This document shows positions 16,164-26,563 of a stretch of 64,000 bases of DNA, one piece after another. The translations under genes and the position numbers were made by a program. The notes below the pieces were generated by a model. That model saw nothing but the letters and a program-made list of their open reading frames with translations. It made no database searches and was not told where the DNA came from. The stretch spans positions 1 through 64,000 of the forward strand of contig NZ_JAGOMQ010000006.1 of assembly GCF_017993425.1 (NCBI RefSeq). Reading direction: 5' to 3'. Positions within the stretch are counted from its first letter, which is position 1, and each line of letters starts with the position of its first letter. Source of the stretch: Amaricoccus sp. (GTDB lineage: Bacteria; Pseudomonadota; Alphaproteobacteria; Rhodobacterales; Rhodobacteraceae).

Positions 16164-17168
16164 TCAGGGCAGGACCTCCGAGACGCTGACCGCCCTGCCC
16201 TCGCGCAGCGAGAGGTTGGCGGCGTCGGCGAGCGCGAGGGCCATCAGGCCGTCCTGGCCGGTGGTGGGCGGCGGCGTGCCGTCCCTGAGCGCCGTGATGA
16301 AGGCGGCGATCTCGGCGGCGTAGGCCTCGGTGTAGCGGTCCATGAAGAAGTTGAGGAGCGGCGGGCGGAGGTAGCCGTCGGCGCGGGCGAGCTCGATGTT
16401 GGCCTCGCGGCGGTTCTCGGCGGCGACGGCGCCCTCGGAGCCGTGCGCCTCGATGCGCTGGTCGTAGCCGTAGGTGGCGCGGCGCGAGTTCGAGATGGCG
16501 CAGTGCCGGCCGCCCGGGGTGGTCAGGATGACGCTGGCGCTGTCGACGTCGCCGGCGGCGCCGATCGCCGGGTCGACGAGGACCGAGCCGGCGGCGAGCA
16601 CCCGGTCGGGCTCCTCGCCGAGGAGCCAGCGGGCGAGGTCGAAGTCGTGGATCATCATGTCGCGGAAGAGGCCGCCCGAGCGCTCGATGTAGGAGACGGG
16701 CGGCGGGCCGGGGTCGCGGGAGGTGATCGAGACCATCTCGACGCGGCCGATGCGGCCGGCGTCGATCGCCGCCTTGACCGCGCGGAAGTCCGGGTCGAAG
16801 CGGCGGTTGAAGCCGACCATCAGCGTGGCCCCGGTCGCCGCGACGACCTCGAGGCAGGCCTGCACGCGGGCGACGGAGAGGTCGACCGGCTTCTCGCAGA
16901 ACACGCCCTTGCCGGCGCGGGCGAAACGCTCGATCAGGTCGGCATGGGTGTCGGTCGGCGTGCAGATCACCACGGCGTCGATGTCGGCGGCCGCCTCGAT
17001 CGCGTCGATGGAGCGGACCTCGGCGCCGTGGGCGGCGGCGATCGCCTCGGCGGCGGCGGGAACGGCGTCGGCGACGGCGACGAGGCGCGCGTCGGGGTTC
17101 GCCGAGACGGCGCGGCCGTGGACCTTGCCGATGCGGCCCGCGCCGAGCAGGCCAAACCTCACTGTCAT
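16164..17168 (-). CDS. iolG: Gfo/Idh/MocA oxidoreductase, inositol 2-dehydrogenase type
   Basis: A 334-residue NAD(P)-binding protein. The N-terminal Rossmann loop reads GLLGAGRIGKVHG, and CTPTDTHADL and CEKPVDLS are the family's cofactor and Lys motifs. DMMIHDFDLARWLLGEEP holds the catalytic D-x3-H/D pattern of inositol dehydrogenases. It probably oxidises myo-inositol or a close sugar alcohol; the symbol is by similarity, as no other iol gene is present. ATG at 17166-17168 gives the normal N-terminus. It stands alone, divergent from the Mrp operon. Confidence 0.78.
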   Translation of the reverse strand: MTVRFGLLGAGRIGKVHGRAVSANPDARLVAVADAVPAAAEAIAAAHGAEVRSIDAIEAAADIDAVVICTPTDTHADLIERFARAGKGVFCEKPVDLSVARVQACLEVVAATGATLMVGFNRRFDPDFRAVKAAIDAGRIGRVEMVSITSRDPGPPPVSYIERSGGLFRDMMIHDFDLARWLLGEEPDRVLAAGSVLVDPAIGAAGDVDSASVILTTPGGRHCAISNSRRATYGYDQRIEAHGSEGAVAAENRREANIELARADGYLRPPLLNFFMDRYTEAYAAEIAAFITALRDGTPPPTTGQDGLMALALADAANLSLREGRAVSVSEVLP

Positions 17169-17419
17169 CCTGTCCCCCTCCCCCGGGTTCGTCCTCTCGT
17201 CCGGCCGCACCATGCCGCCGGACGCGGCGGCGCGCCAGCCCCCTCGCGGCGCGGTCCACGGGCTGAAACGCCGGCGCGTTTCAGGGGCGACGTGCGGCCG
17301 GCCCCGGGCTGGCCGCCTCCCGCGGCTCCGCCGGGAACCGGGCGGACGGGGCGGGGAGACGGGCCGGCGCCGGCGATACGGGCTGGCATGTTCCGGCGGG
17401 CGCTGAAAAGGTCGCCGAC

Positions 17420-20314
17420 ATGATTCCGGCCAACGCCCTCATCGTGCTCCTCGTCCTGCCGTTCTTCGGCAGCGTGGCGGCTGCGCTGATTCCGGCCGGG
17501 CGCAATCCCGAGGCCTGGCTCTCCGGAGCGGTGGCGGTGGCGGGGATGCTGCTGACGATCTCGCTCTATCCGGCGGTGGTCGACGGCGGCGTCGCCACCC
17601 ATGCGGTCGCCTGGCTGCCGACCTTCGGGATCAACCTGCGCATCCGGGTCGACGGGCTCGCGTGGCTGTTCCTCGCGCTCATCTACGCGATCGGGCTGCT
17701 CGTGGTGATCTATGCCCGTTACTACCTGTCGCCGAAGGATCCGGCGACGCGGTTCTTCGCCTGCCTCCTCGCCTTCATGGGGGCGATGGCGGGGGTGGTG
17801 CTCTCGGGCAACCTCGTCATGCTGGTGGTGTTCTGGGAGCTGACCAGCCTTTTCTCGTTCCTGCTCATCGGGTTCTGGACCGGCTCTCCGGCGGCGCGCG
17901 ACGGGGCGCGCATGGCGCTGATCGTCACCGCCTTCGGGGGGCTGTGCCTGCTCGCCGGCGTGCTGGTGATCGGGCGGATCGTCGGGTCCTACGACCTCGA
18001 CCGGGTGCTCGCCGCGGGCGCCGTGATCCGGGCGCATCCGCTCTACCTGCCGGCGCTGATCCTGGTGCTGCTCGGGGCCTTCACCAAGTCGGCGCAGGTG
18101 CCGTTCCACTTCTGGCTGCCGAACGCGATGGCGGCGCCGACGCCGGTCTCGGCCTACCTGCATTCGGCGACGATGGTGAAGGCGGGGGTCTTCCTGCTGA
18201 TCCGGCTGTCGCCGGCGCTGTCGGGGACGGAGGCGTGGTTCTACATCGTCTCCTCGGCGGGGCTGGCGACGCTGGTCTTCGGGGCGTTCCTCGCGCTCTT
18301 CCAGCACGACCTGAAGGGCCTGCTCGCGTATTCGACGATCAGCCATCTCGGGCTCGCGACGGCGCTCTGCGGGATGGACACGCCGCTCGCCTTCGTGGCG
18401 GCGATCTTCCACGTGGTGAACCATGCCGTCTTCAAGGCGTCGCTGTTCATGGCCGCGGGGATCGTCGACCACGAGACCGGGACGCGGGACATGCGCAAGC
18501 TCGGGGGCTTGCGCCACGTCATGCCGATCACCGCGACGCTCGCCATCGTCGCCTCGGCGGCGATGGCGGGGGTGCCGCTGCTGAACGGGTTCCTGTCGAA
18601 GGAGATGTTCTTCGCCGAGGCGGCGGAGTACCACGACGGCTCGCTCCTCGACCGGTCGATGCCGTGGATCGCGCTCGTCGCCTCGATCTTCTCGGTCGCC
18701 TACTCGCTGCGGTTCATCCATCAGGTGTTCTTCGGGCCGCTGGCGACCGACCTGCCGAAGGAGCCGCACGAGCCGCCGTTCCTGATGCGGCTGCCGGTCG
18801 AGGCGCTGGTGGTGGTCTGCCTCGCGATCGGGGTGGCGCCGGCGGTGACGATCGGGCCGTTCCTGCGGAACGCCGCGGTCGCGGTGCTGGGGGACCGGAC
18901 GCCGTCCTACAGCCTCGCGATCTGGCACGGGATCAACATGCCCCTGGTGATGAGCCTCGCGGCGCTGGCGGGGGGCGTGCTGCTCTATGCGCTGGCGTCG
19001 CGGCGGATCGGGGCGGGGCCGGAGGGGCCGCCGGTCCTGCGGGCGCTGAAGGGCCAGCGCATCTTCGAGCGGGTGCTGGTCAACGTCTCGTGGATCTGGG
19101 CGCGGCGGGCGTTCCGGCTGCTGGGCACGGAGCGGCTCCAGCCGCAGCTCGGCATCCTGGTGATCGCGGCGCTCGGCGCGGCGGCGTGGATGCTGCGCGG
19201 GGCGGACCGGCTGGAGCCGCAGACGCCGCCGAGCTACGACCCGCTGTTCTCGATCCTGTGGGCGGTGGGGGCGGCCTGCGCCGTCGCGGCGGCGTGGCAG
19301 GCGAAGTACCATCGCTTCGCGGCGCTGCTGCTGCTGGGCGGCGCGGGGGTGGTGACCTGCGCGAGCTTCGTGTGGCTGTCGGCGCCGGACCTGGCGCTGA
19401 CGCAGCTGGTCGTCGAGGTGGCGACCACGGTGCTGTTGCTGCTCGGCTTGCGCTGGCTGCCGAAGCGGTTGCAGGAGATCCCGCGCGACACCGCCCCGCT
19501 GGCGCGGCTGCGGCGGGGGCGGGATCTGGTGATCGCGCTGGCCTGCGGGGTGGGGGTCGCGGGGGTCGCCTATGCGGTGATGAGCTCGCCGCTCGACCGG
19601 CGGGCGGCGGACTGGTTCCTGACGCATGCCTATGTGGAGGGGGGCGGGACCAACGTCGTCAACGTGATCCTCGTCGACTTCCGCGCCTTCGACACCTTCG
19701 GCGAGATCACCGTGCTCGGGATCGTGGCGCTGACCATCTTCGCGCTGTTGCGGCGGTTCCGGCCGGCGCAGGAGAGCGAGGATCTGCCGGAGCAGCAGCG
19801 GATCCAGGACGCGCGGGACGACGAGCGCGAGGGGCGGAGCCGCGGCGACACGCTGCGCGACTACCTCGCGGTGCCGTCGGTGATCATGCGGTGGATGTTC
19901 CCGCCGATCATCATGCTCTCGGCCTATCTGTTCCTGCGCGGGCACGACCTGCCGGGCGGCGGGTTCGCGGCGGGGGTGACGCTCGCGGTCGCCTTCCTGC
20001 TGCAATACCTCGGGATGAAGACGCGCGAGGTGGAGGACCGGCTGCGCATCCTGCCGATGCGCTGGATGGGGGTGGGGCTCCTGATCGCCGCGGGGACGGG
20101 CGTGGGGGCCTGGCTCTTCGACCTGCCGTTCCTGACGACGCATTCGCAGTATGTCGAGCTGCCGCTGATCGGCCGCGTCCCGGTGGCGAGCGCGCTCCTC
20201 TTCGACCTCGGGGTCTATCTGCTGGTCGTCGGCGCGACGGTGCTGATCCTGGTGGCGATCGCCCACCAGTCGCTGCGCGCGCGCCGCCCGGCCGAGGGGG
20301 AGGGCGAGGGCTGA
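17420..20314 (+). CDS. mrpA: Na+/H+ antiporter Mrp, fused subunits A and B
   Basis: A 964-residue membrane protein. Residues 1-750 form MrpA, related to complex I NuoL: VVFWELTSLFSFLLIG has the key Glu, FTKSAQVPFHFWLPNAM the key Lys, and DLKGLLAYSTISHLG follows. The C-terminal 150 residues (RGHDLPGGGFAAGVTLA) are MrpB. The A-B fusion is known from group 2 Mrp operons such as rhizobial pha. The complex exports Na+ or K+ for protons across the inner membrane. It opens a tight operon A/B-C-D-E-F-G in which every junction overlaps; its stop TGA shares a base with the mrpC ATG. Confidence 0.95.
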   Translation: MIPANALIVLLVLPFFGSVAAALIPAGRNPEAWLSGAVAVAGMLLTISLYPAVVDGGVATHAVAWLPTFGINLRIRVDGLAWLFLALIYAIGLLVVIYARYYLSPKDPATRFFACLLAFMGAMAGVVLSGNLVMLVVFWELTSLFSFLLIGFWTGSPAARDGARMALIVTAFGGLCLLAGVLVIGRIVGSYDLDRVLAAGAVIRAHPLYLPALILVLLGAFTKSAQVPFHFWLPNAMAAPTPVSAYLHSATMVKAGVFLLIRLSPALSGTEAWFYIVSSAGLATLVFGAFLALFQHDLKGLLAYSTISHLGLATALCGMDTPLAFVAAIFHVVNHAVFKASLFMAAGIVDHETGTRDMRKLGGLRHVMPITATLAIVASAAMAGVPLLNGFLSKEMFFAEAAEYHDGSLLDRSMPWIALVASIFSVAYSLRFIHQVFFGPLATDLPKEPHEPPFLMRLPVEALVVVCLAIGVAPAVTIGPFLRNAAVAVLGDRTPSYSLAIWHGINMPLVMSLAALAGGVLLYALASRRIGAGPEGPPVLRALKGQRIFERVLVNVSWIWARRAFRLLGTERLQPQLGILVIAALGAAAWMLRGADRLEPQTPPSYDPLFSILWAVGAACAVAAAWQAKYHRFAALLLLGGAGVVTCASFVWLSAPDLALTQLVVEVATTVLLLLGLRWLPKRLQEIPRDTAPLARLRRGRDLVIALACGVGVAGVAYAVMSSPLDRRAADWFLTHAYVEGGGTNVVNVILVDFRAFDTFGEITVLGIVALTIFALLRRFRPAQESEDLPEQQRIQDARDDEREGRSRGDTLRDYLAVPSVIMRWMFPPIIMLSAYLFLRGHDLPGGGFAAGVTLAVAFLLQYLGMKTREVEDRLRILPMRWMGVGLLIAAGTGVGAWLFDLPFLTTHSQYVELPLIGRVPVASALLFDLGVYLLVVGATVLILVAIAHQSLRARRPAEGEGEG

Positions 20315-20676
20315 TGGAGGCGGTGCTCGCCCTTGCGATCGGCGTGCTCGTCGCCTCCGGGGTGTGGCTGCTGCTGCGGCCGCGCACCTTCCAGGTGATC
20401 GTCGGGCTGGCGCTGCTGTCCTACGGGGTCAACCTCTTCATCTTCTCCATGGGCCGGCCGCGGGTCGGCGCGGCGCCGCTGCTCGAGAAGGGCGGCGTGG
20501 TCGATCCCGCCGCCTACGCCGACCCGGTGCCGCAGGCGCTGGTGCTGACCGCGATCGTCATCAGCTTCGCGACGACGGCGCTCTTCCTCGTGGTGATGAT
20601 GGTCTCGCGCGGGCTGACCGGCACCGACCACGTCGACGGGGTCGAGCGCGAGGTCGAGGAGGGCGACGAGCCGTGA
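20314..20676 (+). CDS. mrpC: Na+/H+ antiporter subunit C (NuoK-like)
   Basis: A 120-residue protein with three membrane segments, homologous to NuoK. VIVGLALLSYGVNLFIFSMG and PQALVLTAIVISFATTALFL hold the conserved acidic and polar membrane residues. The C-terminal tail is acidic. Start overlaps the mrpA stop by one base, and its stop overlaps the GTG start of mrpD. Confidence 0.95.
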   Translation: MEAVLALAIGVLVASGVWLLLRPRTFQVIVGLALLSYGVNLFIFSMGRPRVGAAPLLEKGGVVDPAAYADPVPQALVLTAIVISFATTALFLVVMMVSRGLTGTDHVDGVEREVEEGDEP

Positions 20677-22505
20677 TCCTCGATCCCGACCACCTGCTGA
20701 TCGCGCCGATCCTGATCCCGCTGGTCGCCGGCGCGCTGATGCTGTTCTACGACGAGCGGCAGCGCCGGCTGATCGCCATCCTCGCCACCGCGGCGCTCTT
20801 CTACGTGGCGACCCGGCTCCTCGGGCAGGCGGCGGCGGCGAGCCCGGCGCAGGTCGGGGTCTACCTCCTCGGCAACTGGCCGCCGCCCTTCGCCATCGTG
20901 CTGGTGCTCGACCGGCTGTCGGCGCTGATGGTGCTGCTCACCGCGCTGCTGGCGCTGCCGACGGTCGTCTTCGCCACGGCGCGCTGGGACCGGCGGGGGC
21001 CGCATTTCCACACGCTGTTCCAGTTCCTGCTGATGGGGCTGAACGGCGCGTTCCTGACCGGAGATCTCTTCAACCTCTTCGTGTTCTTCGAGGTTCTGCT
21101 CGCGGCCTCCTACGGGTTGGTGCTGCACGGCGGAGGCGTGATGCGGGTGCGGGCGGGGCTGCACTACATCGCGATCAACCTTGCCGCCTCGCTCCTGTTC
21201 CTGATCGGGGTCGCGCTGATCTACGGGGTGACCGGCACGCTCAACATGGCCGATCTCGCCGCGCGGGTGCCGCTGGTCTCCGGCGCGGACCGGCCGCTGC
21301 TCGCCGCCGGCGCGGCGGTGCTCGGGGTGGCGTTCCTCGTCAAGGCGGCGATGTGGCCGCTCTGCTTCTGGCTGCCGCCGACCTACATGGCGGCGGCGCC
21401 GCCCTCGGCGGCGATGTTCGCGATCCTGTCGAAGGTCGGGGTCTACGTGGTGCTGCGGGTCTCGTCGCTCGCCTTCGGCGCGGGGGCGACGCATCTCGCC
21501 GGGCTCGGGGCGGAGGTGATCCTCGCCGGCGGGTTCGCGACGATCGTCTACGGCACGATCGGCGTGCTCGCGAGCCAGGGGCTCGGGCGGCTCGCCGGCT
21601 GCTCGGTGCTGGTCTCGTCGGGGACGCTGCTCGCCGTCGTCGGCATGACCGCGCTCGGCGGCGGCGGGGCGATCCTCGCGGCCGGGCTCTATTATCTCGT
21701 CGCCTCGACGGTGGCGATCGCGGCGCTGTTCCTGATGGTCGAGCTGATCGAGCGCGAGCAGGGCGCGCTGGCCGGCATCCTGACGGTGACCGCCGAGGCC
21801 TACGGCTTCGGCGAGGACGAGCTCGGCGAGGAGGAGACCCGCGAGGACACCGGGCCGGGCCTGACGGCCGCGACGACGACGCTCGGCCTCTGCTTCATGG
21901 CCTGTGCGCTGGTGCTGTCGGGGATGCCGCCGCTCGCCGGCTTTCTCGGGAAGTTCGCCATGCTGTCGGCGGCGCTGGGCTCGGGGAGCCTCGCCTCGGG
22001 CGAGATCTCGGGGATCGCGCTGGCGTTCACCGGGCTGGTCATCGTCTCGGGGCTCGCGGCGCTGGTGGCGCTGGTGCGCGAGGGCATCCGCACCTTCTGG
22101 GCCTCGGACCGCGAGGAGCTGCCCGGGGTGCCGATGATCGAGCTCGCGCCGGTGGTGCTGCTGATCGCGCTGACCGCGGCGATGACGGTCAAGGCCGCGC
22201 CGGTGATGCGCTACATGGAGGCGACGGCGAGCGCGCTCGGCCATCCCCACGTCTATGTGCGGGGGGTGCTCTATCCGGGAGCGCCGCCGGAGGGAGCGCC
22301 GGCCTCGCCGGCGCAGCCCGGAGCCGCGGCGGCGGCGCCGGGCGCGCCCGGGCAGCCGGCGGCCGCGGCGGAGGGGGCAGCTTCAGAGACCGATGCGCCG
22401 GCGGTCGCGGCGGAGGGGGCGGCGGTCGAGCAGCCGGATTCCCCGGCGCAGGCGCCGGAGGTTCCGGCCGCGGACCAGCCGGCGGCGACGGAGGCCGCGG
22501 AGTGA
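20673..22505 (+). CDS. mrpD: Na+/H+ antiporter subunit D (NuoN/NuoM-like)
   Basis: A 610-residue protein with about 14 membrane segments, a relative of complex I Nuo[17 protein letters not shown] (Glu) and [19 protein letters not shown] (Lys) mark the proton path. GTG at 20673 is the start, since it overlaps the mrpC stop and precedes [16 protein letters not shown]; no ATG fits. Odd: after the last helix comes an 80-residue Ala/Pro/Glu tail (from [13 protein letters not shown]) absent from the usual ~500-residue MrpD. The tail is low-complexity and probably disordered. Its stop overlaps the mrpE ATG. Confidence 0.93.
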   Translation: MILDPDHLLIAPILIPLVAGALMLFYDERQRRLIAILATAALFYVATRLLGQAAAASPAQVGVYLLGNWPPPFAIVLVLDRLSALMVLLTALLALPTVVFATARWDRRGPHFHTLFQFLLMGLNGAFLTGDLFNLFVFFEVLLAASYGLVLHGGGVMRVRAGLHYIAINLAASLLFLIGVALIYGVTGTLNMADLAARVPLVSGADRPLLAAGAAVLGVAFLVKAAMWPLCFWLPPTYMAAAPPSAAMFAILSKVGVYVVLRVSSLAFGAGATHLAGLGAEVILAGGFATIVYGTIGVLASQGLGRLAGCSVLVSSGTLLAVVGMTALGGGGAILAAGLYYLVASTVAIAALFLMVELIEREQGALAGILTVTAEAYGFGEDELGEEETREDTGPGLTAATTTLGLCFMACALVLSGMPPLAGFLGKFAMLSAALGSGSLASGEISGIALAFTGLVIVSGLAALVALVREGIRTFWASDREELPGVPMIELAPVVLLIALTAAMTVKAAPVMRYMEATASALGHPHVYVRGVLYPGAPPEGAPASPAQPGAAAAAPGAPGQPAAAAEGAASETDAPAVAAEGAAVEQPDSPAQAPEVPAADQPAATEAAE

Positions 22506-22990
22506 TGGCGCGCATCGTGCCGCATCCGCTGCTGTCGCTCGGCCTCCTGGTGATGTGGCTGCTGCTCAACAGCTTCTCGATCGGGCATCTGCTGCTCGGG
22601 ACGGCGGTGGCTCTGGTCGCCGGGCGGGCGATGGCGGCGCTCGACCCGACCCGCCCGCGCATCCGGCGCTGGGACCTGGCGGCGCTGCTGTTCCTGCGGG
22701 TGATGGCCGACATCCTGCGCTCGAACCTCATGGTGGCGCGGATCTGCCTCTTCGGCAGCGGCGGGCGGCGGCGCTCGGGCTTCGTGGAGATCGACCTGCC
22801 GCTGCGCGATCCGACGGCGCTCGCGACGCTCGCCGTCATCGTCACATCGACGCCGGGCACTGCGTGGATGGACTACGACGCGGCGCGCGGCCGGCTGCTG
22901 CTGCACGTCCTCGACCTCGCGGACCCGGACGAGTGGCGGCACATCGTCATCGACCGTTATGCGAGCCTGCTCAAGGAGATATTCGAATGA
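22505..22990 (+). CDS. mrpE: Na+/H+ antiporter subunit E
   Basis: A 161-residue protein with two N-terminal membrane helices and a soluble domain. [17 protein letters not shown] and [13 protein letters not shown] (the TPGT turn) are diagnostic of MrpE. It stabilises the complex rather than carrying ions. Start and stop overlap mrpD and mrpF. Confidence 0.94.
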   Translation: MARIVPHPLLSLGLLVMWLLLNSFSIGHLLLGTAVALVAGRAMAALDPTRPRIRRWDLAALLFLRVMADILRSNLMVARICLFGSGGRRRSGFVEIDLPLRDPTALATLAVIVTSTPGTAWMDYDAARGRLLLHVLDLADPDEWRHIVIDRYASLLKEIFE

Positions 22991-23268
22991 GCGCGACCAT
23001 CCTCTCGCACGCGACCACGGTGGCGCTGGCGGCGCTGGCCCTCGCCATGGTCTGCGCGGCCTACCGGATCATCCGCGGGCCGCGGGCGCAGGACCGGGTG
23101 CTGGGGCTCGACGCGCTCTACATCGACACGATGCTGCTGTTCCTGACGCTGGGGATCCGCACGGGGACGGTGTTCTTCTTCGAGTCGGCGCTGGTGATCG
23201 CCATGCTGGGCTTCGTGGCCACGGTGGCGCTGGGCAAGTTCCTGATGCGGGGGGAGGTGATCGAATGA
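22987..23268 (+). CDS. mrpF: Na+/H+ antiporter subunit F
   Basis: A 93-residue protein with three membrane segments. [19 protein letters not shown] is the MrpF signature, followed by a helix with conserved Asp ([11 protein letters not shown]). Overlaps mrpE and mrpG by 4 bases each. Confidence 0.94.
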   Translation: MSATILSHATTVALAALALAMVCAAYRIIRGPRAQDRVLGLDALYIDTMLLFLTLGIRTGTVFFFESALVIAMLGFVATVALGKFLMRGEVIE

Positions 23269-23576
23269 GCCATCTCGACGCCCTGCCGCTCTGGGCGGCG
23301 ATCCCGGCGGCGGTCTTCCTGCTGATCGGCGCCGGGCTGACGCTGATCGGCTCGATCGGGCTGGCGCGGCTGCCGACGTTCTACGAGCGCATCCACGCGC
23401 CGACGCTCGGGACGAGCTGGGGGACGGCCGGGATCGTGATCGCCTCGATGATCGTCTTCTCGGTGACGCAGGGGCGGCCGGTGCTGCACGAGGCGCTGAT
23501 CGGGTTCTTCGTCTCGGTGACGACGCCGGTGACGCTGATGCTGCTGGCGCGGGCGGCGATCTATCGCGACGAGTGA
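23265..23576 (+). CDS. mrpG: Na+/H+ antiporter subunit G
   Basis: A 103-residue protein with three membrane segments. [20 protein letters not shown] is the MrpG signature. It closes the operon, so all seven functions are present in six genes. No clear terminator follows before ada. Confidence 0.94.
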   Translation: MSHLDALPLWAAIPAAVFLLIGAGLTLIGSIGLARLPTFYERIHAPTLGTSWGTAGIVIASMIVFSVTQGRPVLHEALIGFFVSVTTPVTLMLLARAAIYRDE

Positions 23577-23669
23577 CGCTTTGAGCGCAAGCGGCGGGGC
23601 GCGGGGGGCAGGCCCCCTGCCCTAGTCTCGGGGTCGAGGTTCCGCCATACTTGCGCCCCGGAGGCCGCC

Positions 23670-24752
23670 ATGCTCGATGTTCCCGCCCCTGCCCTTTCGG
23701 ATGACGAGGCCCGCTGGGCCGCCGTGCTGGCGCGCGATCCCGCGGCGGACGGCGCCTTCGTGCTCGGGGTGCGCACGACCGGGATTTACTGCCGTCCTAC
23801 GTGCCCGGCGCGGCGGCCGAAGCGGGAGAACGTCGCGTTCTATCCCGACCCGGCCGCCGCCCGGGCCGCGGGGCTGCGGGCGTGCCTGCGCTGCGAGCCG
23901 GACGCCGAGCCCGAGCGGCGCGTCGCCTCGCAGGCGGTGGCCGCGGCGGCCGCGATGATCGAGGCCGCGGTCGCCGACGAGGCGGCGGTTCCGGGGCTGG
24001 ATGCGATCGCCGCGCGGGCGGGCTATGCGCCGCACCATTTCCACCGGCTGTTCCGCCGGCAGACCGGGCTGACGCCCGCGGCCTATGCGCGGGCGCTGCG
24101 GGCGCGGCGGGCGGAGGCGGGGCTGGCGGCGGGCGAGAGCGTGACGCAGGCGATCGTCGGGGCGGGCTACGGCTCGCCGAGCCGGTTCTACGCCGAGGCG
24201 GGGGCGCGGCTGGGGATGAGCCCGGCGACGCGGCGCGAGGGCGGGCGGGGGGAGACGATCCGCCATGCGACCGCGGCGACCTCGCTCGGGACGATCCTGG
24301 TGGCGGCGACGGCGCGCGGGGTCTGCGCGGTGCAGTTCGGCGAGGACGAGGGCGCGCTGACCGCCTGGCTGGCGCGGCGGTTCCCGAACGCCACGCTCGC
24401 GGCGCCGGATCCGGGGTTCGCGGCCCTGGTGGCGGACGTGGCGGCGACGGTGGAGAGCCCCGGCGAGGATCGCGGGCTGCCGCTCGACCTGCGGGGCACC
24501 GCGTTCCAGGAGCGGGTGTGGCAGGCGCTCAGGGACATTCCCTGCGGGACGACGACGACCTATGCCGACCTCGCCGCGGCGATCGGCCGGCCGGGCTCGG
24601 CGCGCGCCGTGGCGACGGCCTGCGCGGCGAACCCGGTCGGGGTGGTGGTGCCTTGCCACCGGGTGGTGCGCACGGGGGGCGCGATCTCCGGCTATCGCTG
24701 GGGGGTGGCGCGCAAGGCCGCGCTGCTGGCCCGCGAGCGCACGGGGGGCTGA
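23670..24752 (+). CDS. ada: Bifunctional Ada DNA-repair methyltransferase/activator
   Basis: A 360-residue protein. Zn-binding cysteines C41, C45, C72 and C75 match the N-terminal methylphosphotriester acceptor of E. coli Ada. An AraC-type helix-turn-helix follows (APHHFHRLFRRQTGLTPAAY). The C-terminal O6-methylguanine domain has PCHRV with the acceptor Cys (about residue 329) and an intact FQERVWQALRDIPCG block. It repairs alkylated DNA by self-methylation and then activates adaptive-response genes. No alkB or aidB lies next to it. ATG at 23670 gives standard length. Confidence 0.95.
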   Translation: MLDVPAPALSDDEARWAAVLARDPAADGAFVLGVRTTGIYCRPTCPARRPKRENVAFYPDPAAARAAGLRACLRCEPDAEPERRVASQAVAAAAAMIEAAVADEAAVPGLDAIAARAGYAPHHFHRLFRRQTGLTPAAYARALRARRAEAGLAAGESVTQAIVGAGYGSPSRFYAEAGARLGMSPATRREGGRGETIRHATAATSLGTILVAATARGVCAVQFGEDEGALTAWLARRFPNATLAAPDPGFAALVADVAATVESPGEDRGLPLDLRGTAFQERVWQALRDIPCGTTTTYADLAAAIGRPGSARAVATACAANPVGVVVPCHRVVRTGGAISGYRWGVARKAALLARERTGG

Positions 24753-24774
24753 CGCGGCCCGCCGGGTCGGGGGG

Positions 24775-25074
24775 TCAGGCGGGGCGCCAGTCGATGGCGA
24801 TTTCCTCGCGGAAGGCGAAGCGGACGAGGTGGCTGGCGGTCACCTCCTCGATCCGGGCGAGGTTCTCGGGCGTGGCCTCTACCTCGAGGATCAGGCGGTC
24901 GTCCTCGGCGCGGGCGTGGAGGGTGCCGAAGGGGAAGCGCACGACGCCGGAGGTCTCCTCCAGCTCGGCGGGAACCTTGTGGGCGAAGTGCTTGCAAAGC
25001 TGGCCCATGTAGCGCTTCGCGTGGGCGGTGCGCACCTCGGCCACGGCGCGCTGGGTTTCGGTCGCGTCGGTCAT
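24775..25074 (-). CDS. DUF2218 domain protein
   Basis: A 99-residue protein with the DUF2218 pattern: AKRYMGQLCKHFAHKV near the start, then FPFGTLHARAEDDRLILEV and the C-terminal LVRFAFREEIAIDW. The family is small, cytoplasmic and uncharacterised, often next to siderophore or metal genes; none is adjacent here. It lies downstream of ntrX on the same strand, 88 bp away, and converges with ada. Confidence 0.8.
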   Translation of the reverse strand: MTDATETQRAVAEVRTAHAKRYMGQLCKHFAHKVPAELEETSGVVRFPFGTLHARAEDDRLILEVEATPENLARIEEVTASHLVRFAFREEIAIDWRPA

Positions 25075-25162
25075 TGTCGTCTCCGGATGTGACGGCCCCG
25101 TCGCCGCAGGGCGGCGCGGGGCGCTGTGGTTGAAACGTCGGTGGCGCGGGAGTCCGTCGCGG

Positions 25163-26563
25163 TCAGGCGTGCTCCTCGGCTTCCTCCTCGGAACGGCCCC
25201 CGCGGGAGGCGGGGAGCACGTTCAGGGACTTGAGCTTGCGGTGGAGCGCGGAGCGCTCCATGCCGACGAAGCTCGCGGTCCGCGAGATGTTGCCGCCGAA
25301 GCGGTTGATCTGGGCGAGGAGGTACTCGCGCTCGAACACCTCGCGGGCCTCGCGCAGCGCGAGGCCCGCGAAGGCGGCGCCGACGGAGGCGCCCGGGCCG
25401 GCGCCCGAGGCGGGCGCGTCGGCGACGAGGTCCTCCGGCTGGATCGGCCCGAGGTCGGAGCCGAGGATCAGCGCGCGCTCCAGCGTGTTGCGGAGCTGGC
25501 GGACGTTGCCGGGCCAGCGCATCGTCTGGAGCTGGGCCTCGGCCTCGGGCGAGAGGGCGCGCAGCGGCAGGCCCTGGGCGGCGTTCAGCTCGTCGAGGAA
25601 GTGCTTGGCCAGCGCCGGGATGTCGTCGCGGCGCGCCTCCAGCCCCGGGACGGCGACCGGGACGACGTTCAGGCGGTGGTAGAGCTCGGTGCGGAAGCGC
25701 CCGGCGGCGACCTCGCGGGCGAGGTCGCGCGTCGTCGCCGAGACGACGCGCACGTCGACGCGCACCACCCCGCCGCCGCCGACGCGCTGGAAGGCCTGGT
25801 CGACGAGGACGCGGAGGATCTTCGACTGCGTCCCCGGCGGCATGTCCGCCACCTCGTCGAAGAAGAGGACGCCCGTGTGCGCCCGCTCGAGCAGGCCGGG
25901 CTCGACGCCGCGCTCGGCGCCCTCGCGGCCGAAGAGCACGTCCTCCATCTGCTCGGCCCCGATCGAGGCGGAGTTCACCACGACGAAGGGGCCCTTCGCC
26001 CGGTCGGAATGGGCGTGGAGGTAGCGCGCCGCCACCTCCTTGCCGGCGCCGGCGGGGCCGGTCAGCATCACCCGGCTGTTGGTGCGCGCCACCTTGTCGA
26101 GCTGGCCCTTGAGCTGGCGGAAGGCCGCGGAGCCGCCGACCATGTCGTGGCCGACGGTCTCCTTCTCCTTGAGCGCGGCGTTCTCGCGGCGGAGCCGCGA
26201 GGCCTCCAGCGCCCGGCCGATCACCACCATCAGCTGGTCGATGTTGAAGGGCTTCTCGATGAAGTCGTAGGCGCCCTGCTTGATCGCGGCGACGGCGATC
26301 TCGATGTTGCCGTGCCCGGAGATGATGACGATCGGCACCGCCGGGTTGTCGCGCTTGACCTTCTTGAGGATGTCGATCCCGTCCATCCGGCTGTCCTTCA
26401 GCCAGATGTCGAGGATGACGAGGTCGGGGGCCGCCTTGTCGATCTCGGCGAGCGCGGTCTCGCCGTCCCAGGCCATGCGGACCCCGTGGCCCTCGTCCGT
26501 CAGGATGTCGGCGATCAGCGCGCGGATGTCGCGCTCGTCGTCGACGACGAGGATATCGGTCAT
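25163..26563 (-). CDS. ntrX: Response regulator NtrX
   Basis: A 466-residue regulator with receiver, AAA+ and Fis-type HTH domains. The phospho-acceptor Asp is in LVILDIWL, the receiver Lys in FIEKPF. Walker A is GPAGAGKE and Walker B LFFDEVADMP. Odd: the sigma54-contacting loop that should read GAFTGA is FGREGAERGVEPG, so it is missing, as in several alphaproteobacterial NtrX. It likely works as a DNA-binding regulator without sigma54 remodelling. It pairs with NtrY for nitrogen, nitrate-respiration and envelope control. ATG overlaps the ntrY stop by 4 bases. Confidence 0.94.
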   Translation of the reverse strand: MTDILVVDDERDIRALIADILTDEGHGVRMAWDGETALAEIDKAAPDLVILDIWLKDSRMDGIDILKKVKRDNPAVPIVIISGHGNIEIAVAAIKQGAYDFIEKPFNIDQLMVVIGRALEASRLRRENAALKEKETVGHDMVGGSAAFRQLKGQLDKVARTNSRVMLTGPAGAGKEVAARYLHAHSDRAKGPFVVVNSASIGAEQMEDVLFGREGAERGVEPGLLERAHTGVLFFDEVADMPPGTQSKILRVLVDQAFQRVGGGGVVRVDVRVVSATTRDLAREVAAGRFRTELYHRLNVVPVAVPGLEARRDDIPALAKHFLDELNAAQGLPLRALSPEAEAQLQTMRWPGNVRQLRNTLERALILGSDLGPIQPEDLVADAPASGAGPGASVGAAFAGLALREAREVFEREYLLAQINRFGGNISRTASFVGMERSALHRKLKSLNVLPASRGGRSEEEAEEHA

